A stretch of 64,000 bases of DNA from Osmia lignaria lignaria (Eukaryota; Arthropoda; Insecta; Hymenoptera; Megachilidae), in contig NW_027478167.1 in assembly GCF_051020975.1 (NCBI RefSeq), positions 13,929,001 to 13,993,000 of the forward strand, written 5' to 3'. The notes below the pieces were generated by a model. The model was not told the DNA's origin, searched no databases, and worked only from the letters and a program-made list of their open reading frames with translations. A program made the translations under genes and the position numbers. Below, one piece after another: positions 10,070 to 20,789 of this stretch (position 1 is the first letter of the stretch; each line of letters begins with the position of its first letter).

Positions 10070-13000
10070 ATGGGCCCCGGCGGGGAACATAACACGCCTA
10101 CTCCTACCAAGCGAGACCGGACCACGTCTGACACCAACAAGGTGTCAGATGGTACTAGGTTCTCGCAGATCAATTTGCAACATTGCAAGGCGGCAACAGA
10201 CATTCTTCTGCGCCGCCTAGCGATGGGGCAGACAGATATAGCCCTCTTACAAGAACCTTGGATTCACAAGGAACGTGTAGGAGGGCTTAACACGGGGTGT
10301 GGCTCACTATATTATGACACCACATCCACAAGGCCTAGGGCCTGCATCTTTGTCAAGAAGAAGATAGTGGCCCTGAAACTAAACGAATTCTGTACAGCTG
10401 ATCTTTCAGCGGTTAAGGTTAAACTTAACCTCGGTGGGAATACGTCAGAGCTGGTGGTGTGCTCGGCGTACCTGCCGTATGACTCCGAGGAACCTCCACC
10501 TACGAGGGAACTCAGGGCTCTGATAGATCACTGTGCTGTCAACGGTCTGCACCTGGTGATCGGTTGCGACGCTAACTCGCATCACACCGTATGGGGCAGC
10601 ACAAACATCAACGGCAGAGGCACAGCTTTGCTGGAGTACCTCGCCACCACGGGCCTGGAGATCCTCAACAAAGGCTCCTCACCCACATTTGTTACCTCCC
10701 GCAGACAGGAGGTGATTGATATGAGCCTGGGCTCCGCCAAGGTGACACAGGTCGTAAAACACTGGCAGGTACGGGACGAGAACACACTCTCGGACCACCG
10801 CCTTATTACCTTCGAATTAACAGGTGACAGGGACGGCGGTACTGGGGAGGCTTACAGGAACCCAAAGGCCACCAACTGGGCACTCTATAAAGAGGGCCTA
10901 GAAGGGAGGCTGAAGGGGAACTGTCAGCGTCCCAGGACCATAGGAGAAATTGAGCAAGCGGTGGAGCATCTGAGCTCCGCCATCACTCAAGCCTATGAAG
11001 CAGCCTGCCCAGTCAGAATCAGAAACAGTAGTAAGAGGGTCCCCTGGTGGAACAAGAAATTGGACCAAGCCAGGAAGGTTACCCGTAAACTACTGAACAA
11101 AGCCATGAAGGCAAATACGGAGCCAGCTTGGGACAAATACAAAAAGTCCCAGCAAGCTTACAAAAAGTTGATAAGAACTAGCAAGAGGACGGCCTGGAAG
11201 ACCTTCTGCAAAGAAACCGAAGCACTACCTGTAGTTGCCAGGTTAAGGAAGGTCTTCACGATAGGCCCCTCACCGAAGTTGGATCGTCTTAGACTCCCAA
11301 ACGGAGGGCTAACGAACAACCACAAGGAAACATTAGAGCACCTCATTCAGACACACTTCCTGGGCTCAGTAGCAGAGGATCGGGAGCAGCGCCGTAATGA
11401 TACGGCGCGCACCGACCCCGCTCCAGCAGACTGGGGAATAGCTGAAAAGGTGATTAACACGGACAGGGTGAGGTGGGCCATCGGCTCCTTCAAAAGATTC
11501 AAGAGCCCAGGAACTGACGGGATCTTCCCAGCACTCCTACAAGAGGGCGGGGAGGACCTGTACAGGCGCCTGGGCCAGATCTTCAAATCCTGCCTAGCGA
11601 AGGGCCATGTGCCCAAAGCCTGGAGATACTCCAAGGTAGTGTTCATCCCGAAGCCAGGGAAGGACAACTATGACCTTGCTAAGTCGTACAGACCCATCAG
11701 CCTTATCTCTTTCTTGCTCAAAACGCTGGAGAGGCTGGTTGATAGGTACATCAGAGATGAGGTTCTGGCCAGCAAACCGCTGCACCCCTCACAACACGCC
11801 TACCAAAATGGCAAATCCACCGAGACGGCACTTCACAACCTGGTAGGTTCCATCGAAGATGCTCTGTCGAACGGTGAATCTGCTCTCTGCGTCTTCCTCG
11901 ACATCGAGGGGGCGTTTGATAACAACCCCCACGATGCTATACAGGAAGCCGCGGTGAGATACAATATTAAGGATTCCGTCGTAAGATGGATCCACAATAT
12001 GCTGACGAATAGAACAGTCACAGCAAGCCTGGGAGAGGAGACGGTGAGGGCCGACGTTGCGAGGGGCTGCCCACAGGGAGGAGTCCTGTCCCCCCTGCTG
12101 TGGACCCTCGTGGTTGATGAACTCATACGTATACTCACCACAGAAGGATTTGCGGTTCAGGGGTACGCCGACGACCTTACGATCACGGTCAGAGGCAGAC
12201 ACCCGTTGGAATTAGCGAGGAGGTTGCAAAAGGCTATCACACTTGTGGAATCCTGGTGTCGATCACACTCGCTCTCGGCAAACCCGAGCAAAACGGAGTT
12301 GGTCCTATTCACAAGGAGAAGAAGATTCTATTTTAAGGCTCCTCATCTCTTTGGGACGCAACTACAACTTACAGATGAGGTAAAATATCTTGGTGTCATA
12401 CTAGATAAAAAACTCACCTGGAAGAACCACGTAAACAGACAGACCCAGAAAGCAATCAGCACCTACTGGGCCTGCCGCAGGCTGTTTGGCCCCACATGGG
12501 GACTCAAACCAAGGATGGTCAGGTGGATATACCAGGCCATCCTTGAACCAATTATAACATACGCCTCAATTGTGTGGTGGACCTCCATGAAGAGGGGAGC
12601 ACACAGAAGGGCAATAGAAAGAATATACCGATTAGCGTTGCTGGGGATAACAGGTGCGCTTCCCACTACGCCCACTATGGCTCTGGGTGCGCTGCTTGAC
12701 ATCAAGCCACCCCACTTAACAGTGATGGCAACGGCTTGGAGAGCGGCCATCCGCCTATACCAAGCTGAAGAATGGTGCTCGGCGAGCGGCGGGCACACCG
12801 AGATCCTAAGGGATCGGGGATCGGAGCTAATTCTGACCCACGGTGGTGACCGCTGCAAGACGGTGTACCTCTTCAGACGGGAATATGACGTGATTATCCC
12901 AGAAAGGGAGAAATGGCTAGAGGACTCTAGCGGCATCCTGACTCCGGGGGGGCTAGTCTGGTTTTCAGATGGCTCCAAGACCGGGTCTGGCACCGGAGCC

Positions 13001-13795
13001 GGGATAGCGTGGGAGAGCCCAAAGGTTGAAATGACCTATAAACTGGGCCACCACGTTACGGTCTTCCAAGCAGAAGTGTTTGCCATATGGGCCTGCGCCA
13101 AATATAACTTGGAAAAAGACCATTCGGGCAAACACATCTACATTTGCAGTGACAGTATTGCTGCGCTTGGAGCCATCCATAAAGTGGAGGTAGGGTCTAA
13201 GCTAGTCAAGGACTGTATACTGACTTTGAGACAGCTATCTCTGAACAACAGAGTCAAGCTGCTATGGGTACCAGGTCACGCTGGCATCCCAGGTAACGAG
13301 AGGGCTAACGAATTGGCACGACAGGGGGCGACAAGCTCCCAGCCATGCCATGAGTACCCCATTGGTGTCTCAACCTATGCGTTGAAAGGCCTGGCTAAGG
13401 ACTGGTTAAACCAGGAATTCACCAGGCTCTGGAATAACGCTAATGGCATGAGACACGCGAGGGCCCTTTGTGAGGGACCGTCACAGAAGCTGGGTGACAG
13501 CCTAATTCACCTGGACAGGGCGCGACTGCGCATGCTCGTGAGCCTAGTGACAGGACACTGGTACACGAGGAAACACCTCGCACGCATGAGACTCACAGAA
13601 GAGACATTATGCCCGAGGTGTGAGGAAGAGGACGAAACACCTCTTCACACACTTCTAAGATGCAGAGAACTAAGGGCCCTAAGAGGATCAATCCTGGGGA
13701 CCTTGGAACTCTCATCATTAAGCATCTCGGCTGGCCTGGTGCCGGTGCTTCTAAACTTTGCTACAGAAGCCCAGCTGCCAAGGTACAGCCAGTAA
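10070..13795 (+). CDS. ORF2: endonuclease-reverse transcriptase-RNase H of the LOA-like element
   Basis: An intact 1241-codon frame. Domains: apurinic-type endonuclease (residues about 20-245; LLQEPW with the metal-binding Glu, and SDHRLITF near the end); reverse transcriptase (about 470-780; FLDIEGAFD, CPQGGVLSPLLW, YADD); RNase H (about 960-1090; FSDGSKTGSG, the Glu in QAEVFAIWAC, CSDSIAAL, WVPGHAGIPGNERAN); then a C-terminal CPRC...H...C cluster. It would nick target DNA and reverse transcribe element RNA in place. All catalytic residues I can check are present, so ORF2 may be active even if ORF1 is damaged. The ATG at 10070 lies just after the shifted ORF1 stop. Confidence 0.95.
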   Translation: MGPGGEHNTPTPTKRDRTTSDTNKVSDGTRFSQINLQHCKAATDILLRRLAMGQTDIALLQEPWIHKERVGGLNTGCGSLYYDTTSTRPRACIFVKKKIVALKLNEFCTADLSAVKVKLNLGGNTSELVVCSAYLPYDSEEPPPTRELRALIDHCAVNGLHLVIGCDANSHHTVWGSTNINGRGTALLEYLATTGLEILNKGSSPTFVTSRRQEVIDMSLGSAKVTQVVKHWQVRDENTLSDHRLITFELTGDRDGGTGEAYRNPKATNWALYKEGLEGRLKGNCQRPRTIGEIEQAVEHLSSAITQAYEAACPVRIRNSSKRVPWWNKKLDQARKVTRKLLNKAMKANTEPAWDKYKKSQQAYKKLIRTSKRTAWKTFCKETEALPVVARLRKVFTIGPSPKLDRLRLPNGGLTNNHKETLEHLIQTHFLGSVAEDREQRRNDTARTDPAPADWGIAEKVINTDRVRWAIGSFKRFKSPGTDGIFPALLQEGGEDLYRRLGQIFKSCLAKGHVPKAWRYSKVVFIPKPGKDNYDLAKSYRPISLISFLLKTLERLVDRYIRDEVLASKPLHPSQHAYQNGKSTETALHNLVGSIEDALSNGESALCVFLDIEGAFDNNPHDAIQEAAVRYNIKDSVVRWIHNMLTNRTVTASLGEETVRADVARGCPQGGVLSPLLWTLVVDELIRILTTEGFAVQGYADDLTITVRGRHPLELARRLQKAITLVESWCRSHSLSANPSKTELVLFTRRRRFYFKAPHLFGTQLQLTDEVKYLGVILDKKLTWKNHVNRQTQKAISTYWACRRLFGPTWGLKPRMVRWIYQAILEPIITYASIVWWTSMKRGAHRRAIERIYRLALLGITGALPTTPTMALGALLDIKPPHLTVMATAWRAAIRLYQAEEWCSASGGHTEILRDRGSELILTHGGDRCKTVYLFRREYDVIIPEREKWLEDSSGILTPGGLVWFSDGSKTGSGTGAGIAWESPKVEMTYKLGHHVTVFQAEVFAIWACAKYNLEKDHSGKHIYICSDSIAALGAIHKVEVGSKLVKDCILTLRQLSLNNRVKLLWVPGHAGIPGNERANELARQGATSSQPCHEYPIGVSTYALKGLAKDWLNQEFTRLWNNANGMRHARALCEGPSQKLGDSLIHLDRARLRMLVSLVTGHWYTRKHLARMRLTEETLCPRCEEEDETPLHTLLRCRELRALRGSILGTLELSSLSISAGLVPVLLNFATEAQLPRYSQ

Positions 13796-13876
13796 AGAGG
13801 CTGCCTAACGGCCCGGGTACAATGGTCCCCAAGGACTGAGTGCCCGGCGAGCCTCAACTAGGTTAATAATAATAAT

Positions 13877-13946
13877 AAATTGATTCCTTCCCACAGATCA
13901 ATATTTAATTTTTATATTTAAATTAATTTAATTAATTTTTTAATAT
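13877..13946. repeat. 90-bp tandem repeat, unit left of the giant solo LTR
   Basis: A unit containing TTGATTCCTTCCCACAG followed by A/T-rich sequence. The same unit recurs at 16457 and 16547, on the other side of the solo LTR, so the LTR landed inside this array. The last four bases, ATAT, are the target duplication. Confidence 0.8.
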
Positions 13947-16429
13947 TGTTACGTCCGGGTACATTTTCATTCAACCCGACCTTGCGTTCCTCATCGGGTG
14001 CGCTGTATCTGGAACTTTCCACGTGAGGGGCGCAAGGAAGGGCCTTGCTAATTTATTTCTTCTCATCGTTACCTGTTCGCGCTCCTCCGATCTTGTGCTT
14101 TTCCGTCGGGTGCGTGAGCACTTGGAAGTGATTCCTCACGGAGAACACAAGAAAGGAGTTTGAGATTAAAATTATAATTCTCTTTTTTTTCCTTCCTCTT
14201 GTTAGTTTCAATAGTTTAACTGTTAATATACCGAGCTTGTGTACCTCGCCAGTGCGAAACACTTGGAGATAATCCCAGGCGAGGCACACAAAGGAGGCTA
14301 TATTTAGTTGTTTCAAATAATACAAGTCAACTTTTCCTTGGGATGATTGCCTTGTCGAAACTACGCAGCGACAAAAACTTTGAAAGTCGAAACCGTTTAG
14401 GGAGAGGTACCATAAACATCCTTCGCCGCGCGGTTAAGCAGTGCGACGCACTTGGAAATTTCCCAACTTAACCGTGCAACATAAAGAAGAATTTTCGTCT
14501 ATTTTATTAGCTAGGTACCTCTCATACCTGCAAAGCATGCGTCAGCCGATCCTTCCACGAGGAGTGCATGTGATTTAGAACAGAACAATTGGAATCTAAC
14601 GGAATGAAACTGTTTGAATGATATTAGAATGTGAGGATTTGCGTGACAACCGCTGTAGTTCGAAATCGTTCACGAATGTTCGAGACAAAGGTCGACGGAG
14701 TCTATAAACATCGTCGTTAAACGTTAAACGTAGAACGTTCGATTATACGTAAATCGTCGAGATACGAATAAGAATGTTAATAACTAATAAGAGCGAAATG
14801 AATATTAACTAAATGCGACACGCATGTATCCACAATTGTCGACGATTATAAAACAGTTAAAGGCCTCTTTAACTAGTAAATTCAAATAAATTAAGTCGTA
14901 ACAGATTTCGAATATTCCAGAACTTTAGAATTGCGACGCATGAAATCCGTTGTAGCGATAGAGGGGTAGAAAGAAATGGACAACCTTAGACGAAAGTAGA
15001 AGGAAAAACCAGGAAGGGATGAGGGAACTAGGAAGAGCGGCCAACTAGCCCAATACGCGCGGGATTTCCCCTCCTTCACGTACCCCGATTTGCCAAATGA
15101 TGTCCCCACTTTGGGCCCTTGATCGCGGGTCGAACCCTGAGACACGATCACTAGACTGAGGCAAAGGACTCTTCGTCGAAAAATCGTGAGGTACGTGACG
15201 GGGAGCCCGTGTTCGCGTCGAGCAATAGTTTTCGCGTGAAATTGTCGTAATTAGCAGACCGGTAAAGTCCTTGAAAAAGGCAGAGTGCCGGGAGATTGCG
15301 GTTCGCGTTTTCCGCGTAAAGGACTCATACGAATACGTTAAATTCTTTTCACACTTTTCAATGATCTATCTTTTCTCTTTTGTTTTTAAACCGTCCGCTA
15401 AATTAATTATTATTTTCCTTTTTTTTTTCCTTTCGCGTCGCGTCGTCTTTATAATACTTTTGTGCTCGTTTCGTAATTAATCGTTCCGTAACACCGTAAT
15501 AAAGGCCGATCGCGAACGCGTAGTGCAGTGACAGTTTTCCTCATCGTCTTCTTTGATTTCCAGATTTCTCAACGATACCAGCAAAGAAAGCGTTTATCAA
15601 AGCTATTATTAAATATCATTTCATCTTGTTTCCTGGTAAGTTGTCCATTTCCTTTTATCTAATACGACGAATCTGGACGTAGCGAGGCAAAACGGGCGAT
15701 CTACGAAACCGCGTATTCTGGAAAGTTTCCCTCTAGATCGTTCCGTTCACAATAGAGACATAAGGTATCGAATATCTAATATATTTGGAAAATTCCGTTC
15801 TCACACAAAAGGCGGCCCCACGAAACCGTGATTCTGGTAGTTTACCCTCTGGGACCGTTCTTTCTTTTTGTTCGCGTTTAATTCTGTATACGACATTGTC
15901 GCTCGAATCGTCGAATCGTTTAATCAAACATTAATTATTCCATAACCAGTAGTCTCACTTTCATATAATCTAAACCTTTCTTAACAATGCATTTATTTTC
16001 CCTTGTATTTCAACCAGCTCGCATTTTCTGTTAACCAACCATTTATTGTCACGTTTACTTTTTGAGATTATATTTTTGTTACGCCTAAACTGTTTCGATT
16101 CATTTACGTTTCAAACCACTTCTTTTTTCCTTCATTTTCACGCCTACCATCTTCGTACAAATTCGCACGAGGGGCCCGTATGGGACTAGAGCATTGACGA
16201 ACCCAATTAAATTCTTAATTAACTATCAATCTATCTATCAACTCTTTTATTGTTCTAATCGCGAAGGATCTAACATCGTCTCGAGCGATTAGGACTGGTG
16301 GCAGCGCTAATACCGTTCTCAACCGCGTATCAGCCAACATAATAAAACATAGTAAAACTTTCGTTTTCGTTTTTCGTTTTTTTTATTTTGTACGTCGCGC
16401 GCCGTCTCTCTCTCGCTCGCGACGTAACA
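13947..16429. repeat. Giant solo LTR (2.48 kb), copy 1
   Basis: Begins TGTTACGTCC and ends GACGTAACA (9-bp terminal inverted match), with the 4-bp duplication ATAT at 13943-13946 and 16430-16433. A second copy with its own duplication is at 41181-43826, and an inverted fragment is at 16955-17368. No coding sequence is visible. TG...CA ends, 4-bp duplications and the lack of coding region fit a very long Ty3/gypsy-type solo LTR. A large non-autonomous element cannot be excluded. Confidence 0.78.
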
Positions 16430-16433
16430 ATAT

Positions 16434-16640
16434 TAAATTTTTATATCAAAATTAAATTGATTCCTTCCCACAGATCAATATTTAATTTTTATATTTAAAT
16501 TAACTTAATTAATTTTTTAATATTAAATTTTTATATTAAAATTAAATTGATTCCTTCCCACAGATCAATATTTAATTTTTATATTTAAATTAATTTAATT
16601 AATTTTTTAATATTAAATTTTTATATTAAAATTGTATTAT
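16434..16640. repeat. 90-bp tandem repeat, units right of the giant solo LTR
   Basis: Two further head-to-tail units (TTGATTCC at 16457 and 16547, spacing 90 bp), nearly identical to the unit at 13877. The sequence is A/T-rich and has no ORF. Confidence 0.85.
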
Positions 16641-16659
16641 TTAATTAATAATTCATTTC

Positions 16660-16954
16660 AATATCTAATCTGTTTACAAAAATTTTTGGTATATTTATAT
16701 GGATCGTAAAAAGTATATTCCAATATTTGAATGAAATTTGATCTATTTTATATTTATAAGAATTTTGGGATATTCTCATGAATGTTGAAGAATTTATCTA
16801 TATTTAAATTCACAAAAATTTTTGGCGTATTTATATGGATCGTGAAAAATATATTTCAATATTTGAATGAAATTTGATCTATTTTATATTCATAAGAATT
16901 TTGGGATATTATCATAAACCTTGAAGAATTCATCTCTATACACAATTACAACCG
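16660..16954. repeat. 136-bp tandem repeat, two units
   Basis: The block starting ACAAAAATTTTTGG recurs at 16676 and 16812, and both copies continue through ATTTATATGGATCGT and AATTTTGGGATATT. A/T-rich, non-coding. Confidence 0.8.
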
Positions 16955-17368
16955 GCTGACGCATGCTTTGCAGGTAGGAGAGGTATTTCGTTTGCGAGAT
17001 AGAACAAAAATCGTATTTCCCTTATTCCGCGCGGTTAAGCTGGGAAACTTCCAAGTGCGTCGCACTGCTTAACCGCGTGGCGAAAGATGTTGATAGTACC
17101 TCTCCTTAACCTTAGCGATTTCGAATTTCTATGTGTTTATTGCTATGCGGTTTCGACAAGGGAATCGTCCCAAGGAAGGTTAACTTCTTATTGTTTGAAA
17201 AGTACTAATTATAGCCTCCTTTGTGTGCCTCGCCTGGGATTATCTCCAAGTACGACGGGGTACACAAATTCAGTATATTAAACGATTAAACTATTCAACA
17301 CTATCAGAAAGAAGATGAAAATAAATGTTAGCCACGGTCGGATTATTGATAATAATACGGACGTAACA
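16955..17368 (-). repeat. Inverted, truncated copy of the giant LTR
   Basis: Read on the minus strand from 17368 it begins TGTTACGTCCG and matches, with many differences, the first part of the giant LTR, including the CACTTGGA blocks, the CTTAACCGCGCGG block and the GCATGCGTCAGCCGG block. It stops after about 410 bp. Confidence 0.8.
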
Positions 17369-17370
17369 CA

Positions 17371-18371
17371 CTATTCTACAAATACTACAGGTTCCACTAA
17401 AAAGTGTGAAATAAAATAATTTTTAACAAAAAACAAATTCGACTTCGAAATGCACTAAAAAGTGTCAACTAATTTCTATTTCATTTATACCAATATTCCA
17501 TAGCTATTAATAATATATACTTAATCGTTAAATAGGATACCAAATACATTTCAAAGTTTTCGGAGGCGGCGCAAAATTGTAAACTTTTGTTCTACTAGGA
17601 AGATCCTAGTTCAGATCCTAGGCAACATATGACAAATGACCCATTTGATAATTTCAAGTAAACAACATTCAACGGGAATCAACATACCCATTGCGGATTA
17701 ACTATACTGTAGTTCACGAGAGACAATACTTAACTCGCGCAGCTCAGTAGGTTTGGGGACATTTTTAATAACGTGTGTGGTATAATCTTTTCATTAAAAA
17801 ATAATAGAAATTTCGTTGTATCGTGTATCTTTACCATATCGTCATCGTGTATCAGTTATCGTACGTCATATATTTCTGTCCACCATTTAAATGATCGCAA
17901 AGTAAAAAACAAGCTGAAGAGAGGAATGACACACCTTATTAAAAATGTCCCTAAACCTAGTGAGCTGCGCGAGTTAAGTGTGGTCTCTCGAGAATTGCAG
18001 TATACGTGTACATCAGAAGTGCTACCAACTTCTGATACAATCGTTACAAATACGAATGTTTTCTGCCGTATCTATAACGTTTCGAATTTTTTTCTTACGA
18101 CTTATTAATTACCAGGTTTGTCATACCGCAGTCAAATCGTTATTAGCAGCATCGTATATTTTTAATTTTGTGCCGCCTCCGAAAACTTTGAAATGTATTT
18201 GGTATCCTATTTAACGATTAAGTAGATATTATTAATAGCTATGGAATATTGGTATAAATAAAATAGAAATTATTTGACACTTTTTACTGCCTTTCGAAGT
18301 CGGATTTGTTTTTTGTTAAAAATTATTTTATTTCACACTTTCTGGTGGAGCCCGTAGTATTTCTAGGATAG
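17371..18371. mobile_element. Foldback DNA element with long inverted repeats
   Basis: The left arm (17371 to about 17590) and right arm (about 18155-18371) are inverted copies. Both include the GTTTTCGGAGGCGGC block and the TTTCACACTTT region. A second inverted pair lies inside: about 17712-17780 against 17928-17995, around the CTCGCGCAGCTC / GAGCTGCGCGAG block. The left end is CTATTCTACAAATACTAC and the right end is its diverged complement. No transposase is present. I cannot read a clear target duplication, so the superfamily is unknown. Confidence 0.72.
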
Positions 18372-18479
18372 TATAAGGTGATTTTGGGTTTTCGTTGCTT
18401 AGCTAATAACCATAAACCGAAAAAGAATTGACCGAATTTAAATGGTTAATAAACAACAAATTTCATAAATTTTTGCAAG

Positions 18480-19010
18480 TGGGATCATCGCGGATATACC
18501 TCCTAGTAAATGTGAAAGGTTTCATCGCAATCGGTACATACCCTGCAGCGTAAACGCCGAAACATATAAATGTAGTATTACGTTTATTGCAAAAAAATCG
18601 TTAACAATGAAAAAATGCAAAATGTTTTTTTAACGGGACCAATCGGGAGACATACTCTACAAGATGCAAAATGGTTCGTTCCGATTGTTCCATCCATCTT
18701 GGAGTAATCGGCGAACATATATTTAGAAGAAATAGCCGTTAGGAATGAAAAAATGCAAAATATTTTTTTTACTGGACCAATGGGGAGTTACACTCTACAG
18801 GACGCAAAAAGTTTCGTTCCGATTGGTCTATCCGTCTCGGCGTAATCGGTGAACATACATAAAAGAAAAAAAAAAAAAATACATACACGTCGAATTGAGT
18901 ATCCTCCTCCTTTTCGAAGTCGGATAATAAAACAAAAAAAAAAACATACACATTGAATTGAGTATCCTCTTCCTTTTCGAAGTCGGATAATAATAATATG
19001 ATTTCTTTTT
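18480..19010. repeat. Diverged ~138-bp and 68-bp tandem repeats
   Basis: Two clear units start at AATGAAAAAATGCAAAAT (18605 and 18743), with a third older unit to their left. They share a GGGACCAATCGGGAG...GTAATCGGCGAACATA pattern. Then GAATTGAGTATCCTC...TTTTCGAAGTCGGATAATA occurs twice (near 18893 and 18957). 18372-18480 shows nothing recognisable. Confidence 0.7.
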
Positions 19011-19022
19011 CTTAATTTTCAG

Positions 19023-19129
19023 CATTTATTCAGACATTGATGAGGGAATTACAACCAAAAAATTATGGAGTAGAAGAATTTGATAGATACATTGAACAAA
19101 TTATCAAAAGAAGAGGATTATTAAATTAG
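19023..19129 (+). CDS. Probable 3'-terminal coding exon of an unidentified host gene
   Basis: A polypyrimidine tract and CAG (ending 19022) precede a stretch that reads, from 19025, as 34 codons ending in TAG. It has charged, well-mixed protein-like composition (EEFDRYIEQIIKRRGLLN at the end). AATAAA signals follow near 19170, 19277 and 19302. The intron phase would be 1. I do not recognise the protein. No upstream exon is visible in the window, so it may be the last exon of a gene with a huge transposon-filled intron, or a stranded gene fragment. Confidence 0.45.
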
Positions 19130-19327
19130 ATAAGTTTGTCTTATAAATCTTAATGTCAGAATATTTTAAATAAATAAATTAATAGGAAAAAATAGGACTT
19201 AATTTGTAATTTCCTGTTCTAATTTCCTTAATATAGAATTTAATTTACAGTTCACATTGTGTTCTTCTAGCTTTAAATAAATACTTTTGTGGAGCAAAAA
19301 TTCATAAATAAAAAAAAGAAGTTGTAA

Positions 19328-20618
19328 TATTGTTGTAGTTACTTCACTCTTCACTTTCATCTATCTTGTATCAATTGTATTGTATTTACAAATCCCAAAT
19401 TCATTTCATCCGACTACAACAGTCCAACTGAAATATTCCACTATTCAGACCAATCAGAAAAAGTATTAAAACATTTAGAAACGATGCGACGACAGTCGCG
19501 GATCGGCGTCGCGCATCGCGGGTCCCAACGCGGCGGCCTCCCCACTCCCGCGAGCGAGGCTATAAGTAGGATCAATCGACGCGTGGATCGATGAGTTGCC
19601 TCGGGGCCTCGGCCCCGAGCAGACCTCCCAGGAGGTCGGACCGCAGCACCGGCAAGCTCGACGTCGCGGTTTGTCCAGGCGAAGAACTCATCGGCCATCG
19701 GACCGTGACGTACGTCACGGGCTGGCAGCTCCCAATCGGTCCAGCAGCCGTAGGCGCCTAGCTTCGTCAGCTCCGAGGTTTGTCCCAGGATGACCAAACT
19801 AGTGCGCGTCCATAACATCCGCCGGTTTGACCGCGGGATTCCGAACGCTAGCTTACACGGCACCGCATCCGGCCTATGGCAATCGATTCCGTCTCGTCCC
19901 GAGGCTCAACCCAGGATTGGTCGTCGCTTCGTTCACTGCTAGGTTTGACCACGGTGTACGAGAAGACAGCCGCGTTAGGCAAGCGGGCAGCAACTCCACC
20001 GCGGCGCGAATTCTAAATAAAGACCGACGGTCCGAAGGGGCCATCCATTCTTCCAGTCTCCAACGCCTCCGCGTCTCACCCGTGCGCGTAACACCGCGCC
20101 TTTCTCGTTCACGTTCGCGCTCCGCTCAGCGCTTTCACTCCGCGCTCCGACTCCGCGCCGTTAGCCAGTAAGATCACGTAGCGACAGCTACGAACCGCGC
20201 TAGGTTAAGACCGCGTAACTTCTGTAACGGACCGGGTTCCGCCCGTAGTTTGTAAGCCAATGTACACCTAGGCTTAAGCGCGACACAGCTCCATCGCCAG
20301 CTCACCGATAGATTCTCTGTGTTGTAGCGAGCCCGGCAGGATACACCGCCACGACTACCATCGGCGTCACCAAGGGCCGCAGCCGGCGGCCCAGCCCTTC
20401 CACCGTTATAGACTGACATCCTTTATTTTTTTGAATAAATATTTCTATTTTGCATACTAACACCGCCCCGTTATTTCTCGAACCTGTTCCCCAGCGAACC
20501 CTTGCACGGGGAAACCGACCGCGGTGCGCACCGACCAGACCGCCCCGTTACAACGATCTTGTTCAAAGAAGACTTATGGAGAAAAGATAGAAAAGGAAAT
20601 TCAGTTACTATGAATTAG
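19328..20618 (+). pseudogene. Open coding-like stretch split by a solo LTR
   Basis: One frame is open from 19328 to 19484 and, once the LTR and one target-duplication copy are skipped, continues in phase from 20557 to a TAG at 20616-20618. The downstream half is hydrophilic and protein-like. The uninterrupted sequence would give about 70 codons. I do not recognise the product. It could be another exon of the neighbouring gene or a chance frame; the best argument is that the frame stays open across the insertion site. Confidence 0.3.
19485..20552 (+). repeat. Solo LTR (1.07 kb) with ACGA duplication
   Basis: Begins TGCGACGACAG and ends CCCCGTTACA, flanked by ACGA at 19481-19484 and 20553-20556. 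It is GC-rich, unlike its flanks. An AATAAA at about 20433 near the right end suggests the LTR is in plus orientation. No coding sequence. It interrupts the coding-like stretch described above. Confidence 0.8.
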
Positions 20619-20789
20619 TTTTATTTTACCATAGGCAAATATAACCTAAAATCTTACAAAACTGAATTCACTAAATTTCTTGACAATTGTACTAAATAAT
20701 ATTAATTACATGTAGTCCGACAATATATTGTGTCAATTACATTTCTTTTTCTTGATAATCTCTAATACTTCGAAATTTCCTAGCCAAAC

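Larger units (their letters stand above)
8007..13880 (+). mobile_element. LOA/I-group non-LTR retrotransposon, near full length
   Basis: A GC-rich unit of about 5.9 kb: roughly 700 bp of 5' UTR, ORF1 (8717-9886 or beyond), ORF2 (10070-13795) and a short 3' UTR ending in a TAA/AAT tail (13863-13880). An apurinic-type endonuclease, reverse transcriptase and RNase H in one ORF2, with a (TAA)n tail rather than poly(A), point to the I/LOA group. The sharp composition change at about 8007 marks the 5' end in the NUMT. I could not find a clear target duplication. Confidence 0.88.

Noticed and set aside
19441..19863. A 140-codon minus-strand ORF
   Set aside because: It spans the solo-LTR edge and has Arg/Pro-rich composition expected of GC-rich noncoding DNA; no motif.
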